Positions 11,701-20,700 of a stretch of 62,000 bases of DNA are shown here, piece by piece. The translations under genes were made by a program, and so were the position numbers. Source of the DNA: Phoronis australis (lineage: Eukaryota > Phoronida > Phoronidae); contig NMRA01000469.1 of the NCBI GenBank assembly GCA_002633005.1, positions 10,720 to 72,719 of the forward strand, given 5' to 3'. The stretch's first letter is position 1. Each line of letters opens with the position of its first letter. Under the pieces are notes generated by a model. That model saw only the letters and a list, made by a program, of their open reading frames with translations, searched no databases and was not told where the DNA came from.

Positions 11701-14700
11701 AGCACCTAAGTTGGCAGGGTCTCAAGGAAAAGCAAGGTTACTTTTTCGTTTCGTTAAAAACTCTGAAAGGATGTTGGCTTTCACAAGTCGCTTTGCAAGG
11801 CAAAAGCTGAAGGAAGTGAGTATCATTGCAATATCACAATTCAATTATTTACTTTGATGTTTTAATAAAAATGCAGGTACACGATTATTTTGCACAGTTA
11901 ATCTCAGACTCGGTCAAGATAGCGTATGCTGCCGCGCCTGTGGTAGGTCTATGTTAGCCTTGGTGCAAAGATGTATACTAAATATACAGCTTTGTGCCGA
12001 TGTGGGTTAAAAATTGACCAGATAAAATCTGACATAAATTAGTGTCATTAAAAACTGCACTTTTCCTTGAGTAAACTAAATTATTTAGCGGTGTTGAAAA
12101 ATTTGGCCTTCTAAGTTCTATCGTTATTCTGTTCTGCTGCTAAAATTGTAGTAGGCCTATTATCTTATGCGTTGGCTTTCGGCGCTATGAAATATTGCGT
12201 TACCTGTTGGTCAGTTTCTTTTTCTCTGATTCTTCAATTAACTGTTGTTCTTTTACGTTGCATACCCGTCACAAAAAATTATCGGAACTGGTTTCACTTC
12301 TTTATAAGTGTTTAGAATTTTGATACCAGCAAACTGAAATTCAGAACAAATTTTGCTGCTGGGAAGCTGTCATCATCTCTTAACAGATGTCACAAAAATT
12401 AGGACATGACACATGCGCATGACACTTGCGTATACTCGGGAACCCAATGGTCGTCCGCCTAAGCATAAAACCGGCTTGTTGTCGTACTCACCCAATCATT
12501 CCACTTCAAAGTTATGATCTGAATAGGATTTGATTTAACTCTCACAAATATATAGTATTCGTTGATTCAAACGTTTTCTTTTACTTATGCCGAGTTGTTC
12601 AACTGTGCATTGCTTTTCGGCAGCCATTTTATAATGACACCTATGGTCGTCATATGCTGCCGCCTTTTGAAAGAACAGCAAACCACACAGAAAAAGGCCA
12701 AGAAAATAGTGGAAAGTGGTATACAGCAATTCTACTTCAACCACAAACTGCTTTACTAGTATGATATCGATTTTTAAATCGATTAAAATTGATTTAGAAT
12801 TTCAGTTCTGGAAAATAAATCACGACTGAGCCCTGGATTGTTTTATTCCAGATATACCTTACTTATTTCTGTTTGTGACCTCTTTATTTGACTTTTTGCT
12901 CTTGTTGTACTTAACACCACTTATCTTTGCTGTCTTACTTTTTCTTTTCAGTTTCTCTTCATTCTCTGTTAACACCTTGTCAGCCAGAACAGAACTATAA
13001 CCCTTTGAGACTTTGTCGGCGCAAGTTGATCATTGAACCTCAATACAATTGTTCTAATAAATTACCCATAATCGTATTGTTTGATTTTTTCTCATCTTTA
13101 ACAGGCTTATGCAATCATAAATAAATAAATAAATACCCAAGTCGCATTTGAATTTTATTGCTCAATCTCTTCTTTTATTTTTGATTATGTCATGCTGTGT
13201 TGTATGTAACAATGCAATATAGTGAAATAAAGTCAATGTTTTACTTTATTGGTGGCCATTCTCTATCAATTCAAGTATTTTAATTTTCTTCAAATAAATT
13301 CAAAATGCTTTAATCAAAAATGTCAACATAAATGTCGAGCTCAGTACCGTGTTTTGCAATAAAAAAACAAGTGGACAATGTTTTGATGACCAAGGAGTGG
13401 GTCGAAACTGTTAAGCACCCAGCGTATTCCATTTGTCTGCTGCGTTTTTCCTTTGGCCTAACAGGTGTCGGTTAGTGCCTGGGACAAATAGATACATTGC
13501 ATAGACAATCCCTGAGTTGCTTTTTGTTCCGTCTGAAGAAAATTTAATTTCGAAAATATCTTCTGAAAATGAACAAAAAAGTGCATTAGTAAAATCGACA
13601 AGTTTTTAAGTGGTCTCAAAAAAACAGTCGGTAAATGCACTAATTTTAGTCTCAGTTCTTCCATGCGTGTTTCTCCCGAGAGGTTAGTACCTAACGTGCA
13701 GACGAGCACTCCAAATTGGAACGCTAAGTCCCGCGTGGTTGCGCTGCACGCGAAACAAGATGGCGGACGACCTTTGGAGCCTGACGACGATAGGTATCCG
13801 GACTATACTGTTTTTAGAATGATGTTACAAAAGGCGGAGAATTGTGCAATATTGCTTTTCGCTTAAACGGCTGTAACCACAGGCGTCCTCAGCTTCTGAT
13901 CACGTCCCCAATACAGTACATATCATACTACAAGGTATGACACTTGGGACTAGAAATTCCACGGGTGCTTCGATTCAGCCGTCCATATCAAACACATATA
14001 ACTCAATAAATTTACACAAAACGGGGGTTCAGCAAACCATGAGCAATTGTTCTTTCTTATAATACAATTCACAATGTCCTGCTCTAGCGAGCTCACAAGA
14101 AATTCACAGTCAAAGCACAAAAATGTTCCCATAAAGCCCAAACACACCTCGCACTTTGACGGTTCGAGGTCATGTATGGTACGGAAATTGCCGGTTTGTT
14201 GCGTAAATTCACGATGTCAATAACGCCGTCCATTCGTAATTCATCGGTAATATCCGTTTCATTCCACAATTTTAGCAGCACAGAATAACGGTAGAAGGCC
14301 AATTTTTCCAACATCGCTTACTAATTTAGTTTACTCGAGAAAGAGTGTAGCTTTTAATCTCTCTTAAGTTTGTGTCAGATTTTATCTGGTCAGTTTTTAC
14401 CCACATTGGCGGAAAGTTATATGTTGTCAGTCATTTCAATTCAACCCGCCCTGAAAAGTGTTTTTTGAACATTTGAACTCATGTACCTGACTCAAAATAA
14501 AAAGTCATTCTGAATTAATGGGTAGACGGACTACTAATGTGCAGTTTTTATATTTTACTTGCAGTTGTCCTCGGCTATTGCTTGTAAGCAGTATAGTAAT
14601 GATGCTACATTTGAAGTATCTAAGGTAAGCTTACTTAAACAACTATTCAGCTGCCAAACACATATGATGCCCTGGCTAGACTTAAAGTGCATCGGTCAGA

Positions 14701-17700
14701 CTTGTACACACTGCGCATATCTCTTGAAATCAAATCTCCAAAGTGCAGGCTAGACTTCTGAATTCAGTACCTAGATTCTGTATACACTGTGGCTAGAGAC
14801 CAGACATTTCCACTGTCACTCTCATCTGATAGCCACACTAAGACTGTTGACACACTAGTTCTATTTTACTACAGCCCTACACATTGCACAAACTGGAGGA
14901 AGGCCCCTCTACAAGCGTGACGTGTAGCAAGGATGATGCCTTGAAGTTCTACCGTCAAATGATTGTCATTCGTCGAATGGAGACTGAGGCTGGAAATCTG
15001 TACAAGGAAAAGAACATCCGAGGTTTCTGTCACCTGTACTCTGGCCAGGTAAATTATGTGACTCTTGCCAGGTATATTACTTGTGCTCTGGCCGGGTAAG
15101 TTATGTGTATTCTGGCCAGGTAAGTTACCTGTACTCTGGCCATGAATGTCTCCTGTTCTCTGGCCTGGTAAGTTATCTGTACTCTGGCCAGTTAAGTTAT
15201 ACGTACTCTGGTCAGGTAAGTTATCTGTACTCTGGTCAGTTAAGTTATCTGTACTCTGGTCAGGTAAGTTATCTGTACTCTGGCCAGGTAAGTTACCTAT
15301 TCTTCTTCTGCCAGGTTTGCTGTATTGTATTTCATAAATATTAAATTACCCTGGCAAAACGGGCTTTAAACTTCTGGGGCTTTTCAAAAAATATGTGAAA
15401 TGTATGAGATTATATCAAAATTAATAAAAGAATAAAATACCTGACGTATTGAATTTTAAGCAAAAAATCCCATGCTAACACATCTGCTATGCTCAATAGT
15501 TGTTTTTTGTCGAAATTTATCTGATAAGTTAGTGAAAGAAATTTGTTAAAATATCAGACTTATATTAGTGTGTCTAGCAGTACTGTATGGTGTAAATATA
15601 GACAGACATGTTTTTAAATGACCTGAAAATAAGATACGAGGTAAACTACATGATTGTGAACTTAGTGTCTATTGTGAAATCTATTCATAGCAGTATATTC
15701 TAGTAACCACTGGATGAGCATTGTCATATCAACAGTGTTATGATATCAACAGTGTTGTTTTATAATAAGGTTGTAACATGCAGTAACACATGGTTATCAG
15801 TATCCAACACATAAATACAGTCAGGTGCTATCATTGATAAGTGACACTTGTCTTGTGTCCATAGGAAGCATTATTGTTAAGTGACACTTGTCTTGTGTTT
15901 ATAGGAAGCCTGTTGTGTTGGTATGGAAGCTGCTATTACAAGTGACGACGCTGTAATCACAGCATACAGAGCTCATGGTTGGACATATGTACGGGGTGCA
16001 TCGGTTTTAGGAGTGTTAGCAGAACTGACTGGTAACTATCACAGGCCTCCTGTGCTCGATCAGACGTTTAAAGTTGCTATATTTTTGTTTTTTACCATAA
16101 TTGTTTGTTTTTAAATTATTTCGAATAGAGACCAGTCAAGATTTCACAAGTTTTCACAAAGTTTGTGCATCGGTCTTTCCTGGGGACTCCAATTAAAAAT
16201 TTCTCCCATTATTGCTGGAAAGGAACGCAGGTCTGAGAATTTTTGTTACCTCTATCAAAGATCATGATTCATTTTGATGTATAGCTTACAAAAATTTGGA
16301 TTGAATTTTGACCATCTTGTAGGCTGTGGGCTGCAGCTCCAGTCTTTATGTTGTGACCATGTCAGAAGAGCATTATTGTTGTGTGGTAACAGCATTTTAA
16401 GTTGAACATTGTTTGTAAAAATGCAGATTTTTATGCTCTTTTAATGTAACATTATTCAGCAACAGGTGGCATTGCATGCTGTCGCCAGTCAGCAACGCAG
16501 AAATTGAGAAAGTTTAGAAGTTTGTATTCGTTACTAAATGATGAAAAATGAAACTAATACTGGGGAAATGTTCGTTGGTGAATATTTTTGTAACATAAGC
16601 TTTAGTGTATTACTTGAAGTTGTTTTCACAGCAGTGATTTTGTGACTTGATTTGGTCAAATATTCTGGTGTTAAATCAGTGGTCATTACTAATTTTACTT
16701 CATTATACATCATACTCAGTTTTTTAAATGATGTACGATTTTTACTGTACTAGAAATATCAGTATAGTTCGGTAGCAGCCCTTTGTTCATTCAAACTTCG
16801 TTAAAAACACAACTAGACTTTTTGTTTGCAAGGTTGATGCTGGTTTCACTTATTGCCTGATGAGTCTCGAAATATTATGTCTCTCGGTGTTTTACTACAC
16901 CTGAAGAAAGGAGACTGTTCTGAAACTACGAGCGTACCAGTATCAAGCTTGCAAACAAAAAGTCTAGTCATGTTTTTAACAAAGTTTGTACTAGAAATAT
17001 GTGTACAAAAGGTCATCATATTTTAATCCATTCCACACACTGTTATATTGTTGTCAATTTTTGAAGCATTTTCCATTTAGGTTATTTAATCCATTTTAAG
17101 CATCCATGTTGACCTTTACAGTGTTTTACAGCTTGTATGGATTTGGTTAGACGTTGTTACCACCAGTAGTCAAGCACTTCTCTGTAAAATGCAAAGTAGA
17201 CAAATTTGCAAAACATTTTCATTAAGGAAGAATTTTTTCTATTTTGTTCTGAAATTTCTTTGTTTTGGGTTCAAATCAGTATTTTCTGATACCTAATTTC
17301 TCCTTATTTCTGAATTGGTGTTCCGTTGACCCAGGTAGGCCACCCTTGTTTGCCATTTCTAACATTCCCCCATATTTATGTTCTCCTGTCCTGACAATCC
17401 TCCAACTCAAAATTCCTCTGCCCCAATGTTTTATCTTTCTGACGTCTTCTTGGCTCAATTCTAACTTGGGTGTCTTTCCAAGTTTTCTGTATACCGGAGG
17501 GCCAGCAGTTTTCTGTTTGTCAGCTATTAAATTCTGTACGAAAAGTTTTACATTCACTAATATACATGTATTCTGGCCATATTTCTGTTGGTTTTTAAAC
17601 AGGAGCATCTTCCCTGAGAAGCAATTTCTGTTGGTTTTTAAACAGGAGCATCTTCCCTGAGAAGCAATTTCTGTTGGTTTTTAAACAGGAGCATCTTCCC

Positions 17701-20700
17701 TGAGAAGCAATGTGGTGTATGCAGAATGTTCAACAATGTTTATTCAAGATCTGTTAACTGACAGTGGCGGCCTTCTCAGTCTGGTATAGCAATGGCCTTG
17801 TATAAAATCCAAAATGGGGCAAAGGTGCAAGATCCAGTTATCCTTCACCTATGAATTAGTAATACTAGCACAGCCATGGGGGGTACAGTAGAGTCCTGTC
17901 CCCTGTTCGTTGTTGAAATGCTCTGCAGACCTGTTCAAAACTTATTTCAATTTTGCCTTCGATCTGCTCACTGTTTTGATAAGCAAATAGTTATCAGATA
18001 ATGATAAACATTTTATCTGACTGTGAGCATCTCCTTCAGGTAAACTGAGTGGTGTTTCCAAAGGAAAGGGTGGTTCCATGCACATGTATGCTCACAACTT
18101 CTTCGGAGGAAATGGTATTGTTGGTGCCCAGGTGAGTTGCATGGAAAACAAGGTAGTCTGTTACTGGGCCACAGGCCAGTGTTGGTATGTCAGGTAAAAA
18201 AGTTTAAGAAAGTGCATCTGTCTTTCACTGCCAACTCAAGGAGCAAATCGGGCCATCCTGGTCTACTTGTAGCGACAGTGGTGAATCTACTGTCAAGTTC
18301 CATGTCACTCATGGCTCGCAACCTGCTTCAGGGGAATGTTTATGCCAATAAACCACATAATGTACATGAAAATTATCAATCCTGCATTACCCATGTCAAA
18401 CAGGACTCAAAAGTCTTTGAAGTTCACTGTCTAATAAGAAATTTTAAATCTCTTTAACAGTTATCACTATTCCTGCATCAGTGTGGGACAATGAATGATG
18501 GTTGACAGTCGAGTCATTGAGGTGTTGTAATCCTGCTTTAATGTCAGTGTGACTGAGACTTTAGTGATATCACTGTATTGGTCTACTCTTGTAGATACCT
18601 CTGTGTGCAGGCATCACGTGTGGAACAATGAATGACAGTTAACAGTCGTCGAGTCACTGAGGTGTCATAATCCTGCTTTAATGCCACTGTGATTTAAACT
18701 TAAGTGACATCACTGTATTGGTCTACTCTTCCAGGTGCCTCTCGGTGCAGGTATTGCATTCGCCATGAAGTACAACAACACCAACAATGTATGTCTCACT
18801 CTGTATGGTGACGGTGCTGCCAACCAGGGCCAGGTGTTTGAGGCGTACAATATAGCCAAGTTGTGGAATCTCCCCTGTATATTCATCTGTGAGAACAACA
18901 AGTATGGCATGGGTACTGCTGTACATCGCTCTTCAGCCAGCACTGATTACTTTGCCAGAGGAGACTACATACCTGGACTTAGGGTAAACTTTCTACCATC
19001 ATCTTATTTCATTTTATGAAGTGAAGCTTGGTACAAAAAACATACAAAAACTTTTTGAAATTATTCTAAAATCTTTTAACTGCTATGTCTTCTAATGTAC
19101 AAAAAGTAGAAAGTGCCAGAGTAATCATTGTCATCAAAGAATTTTTAATTTGAATTGGACTATTCATCACTTTTCTAATATAAAAAGTGATTTACATCCT
19201 TGCCAAAAAACAGGAAACCTTTTGCATTCAGCAGATAATCTTGTTTTTGTGTTACCATTGCTTTTAAACAAGAAATATGTCCATCTGTCACATCTCTAAG
19301 TAAGTTCTTAATAAGCTATTTGCACACTACTGGAGCAAAACTTTTTAGTTTATCGTTAAACATCTCAACACAGGTACCTATGTAAAAATACTGTTTTTGC
19401 ACTGCTGAAACATAGTGTTTAGTGAGCATGTATAAGGTAAGTTGGGGGACAAACTGTTTTCATTCGGATAAAGTGTTTCTTCTTGCAATATTCTTTTTGT
19501 GGTTATGATAACTCTAATCCATAGAGCTCGAATGGCTGCTCATGTAAGGTGCAATGTTTCTCATTCCCAAATCATTAAGTCATTTCTTCTTTGTATAATA
19601 GGTTGATGGTATGGATGTTCTAGCAGTTAGAGAAGCTACTCGCTGGGCTGCAGACTGGTGTCGCTCAGGGAAAGGACCTCTAGTGATGGAGGTTGAGACT
19701 TACAGATATGGAGGGCACAGCATGAGTGACCCAGGGACAAGGTAAACTATACCCTTGTTTGTGGTATTAAAGCATTTTAAGTATTGACAGTGTGAAAACT
19801 CTGCAGTTTGATACATTGAAATGTAAAGGATTTATGGCAAAGTGCCACTTCTTATTCTGTGTATTCAACAAAATGTAATCACATACCATTCTTGTGTCTA
19901 ATTTAAATTTTGGTGTTAACACCCTCGGTTTTCTCTTTTAAGAACGGACAATAAACATGGAAGCAATTGTGCAGACCATACTATGAATGTTACTGATAAG
20001 ATTTTTACTTACATGGCATACTTTCCCTTGAACAGATGTATCAATCTTTATTAAAGTTGGTGCTCTAGGAATTGATTGTTTCCAGCAAGCAGTCTTCTCC
20101 ATAACCTGCTTTGACTAGTCACTGCGTCAAGTTTGAATTTTGTTGCCACTAGTTTGACTTACTTGCGTCGAGTTTGAAAACCTATGCAACAAGTTTAAAG
20201 TATTGGGAGATTAGGTATTTCTTGAGCAAATTAGGAAATTTTGTATTTTTGGTACCAGTTCAATGTATTTATTCCAAGACTTAACACACAAGTTCCATAT
20301 GTTATGGACATGGATTTTCAAACACGTATGTGAATTTTATAATTCCAGTCGATTTCGAATTTTCTATTGTGGAGAACACTGGTAAGGTGGGATACAATCA
20401 TTACTATTCTCAATTTTGACAAAGATTGTTAGAAATTACATTTGTTCAAACCATAAGGTTATATAGGGCCTTGTAGACATGTCTGTATTCTGACAAATAT
20501 CTACAAAACTGTAGATTTTAACTCAATAAAAATGTATATTTTTTGAAAGTAGGAAGCCTGTAGCGTTTGATTTGTGACTTTTTACCAGTCTTCCATTCAT
20601 TGGGTCACATGACCATTTTTTTCATTAAAATTTAGCAAAGAAGATAGGTGTATTCATAGCAAAACAACTGTATTAAATAACGTGACCAAATTTTGATTGA

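Larger units (their letters stand above)
11236..15600 (+). repeat. Second copy of the E1 alpha 5' region (exons 1-3)
   Basis: 11236-12430 matches 8190-9375 and 13800-15595 matches 9380-11153. They share the exons, inverted-repeat arms and minisatellite but differ by scattered substitutions and small indels. Copy B has about 1.37 kb extra between the two halves (12437-13808). If real, it gives the gene two alternative N-terminal exon sets; if not, it is a joined haplotype. Confidence 0.85.

Noticed and set aside
15081-15344. Frame of YSGQVSY repeats in the plus strand
   Set aside because: Intronic minisatellite derived from the exon 3 donor. It is not a separate gene, although the splicing consequence is reported as a finding.
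17265-17660. 131-codon plus-strand frame in E1 alpha intron 4
   Set aside because: No recognisable domain; the end runs into the 43-bp repeat.
19700-19730. Gly instead of His before GHSMSDPG in E1 alpha, considered as a defective phospho-loop
   Set aside because: Gly at this position occurs in other functional E1 alpha proteins such as yeast; both serines and the downstream residues are intact.
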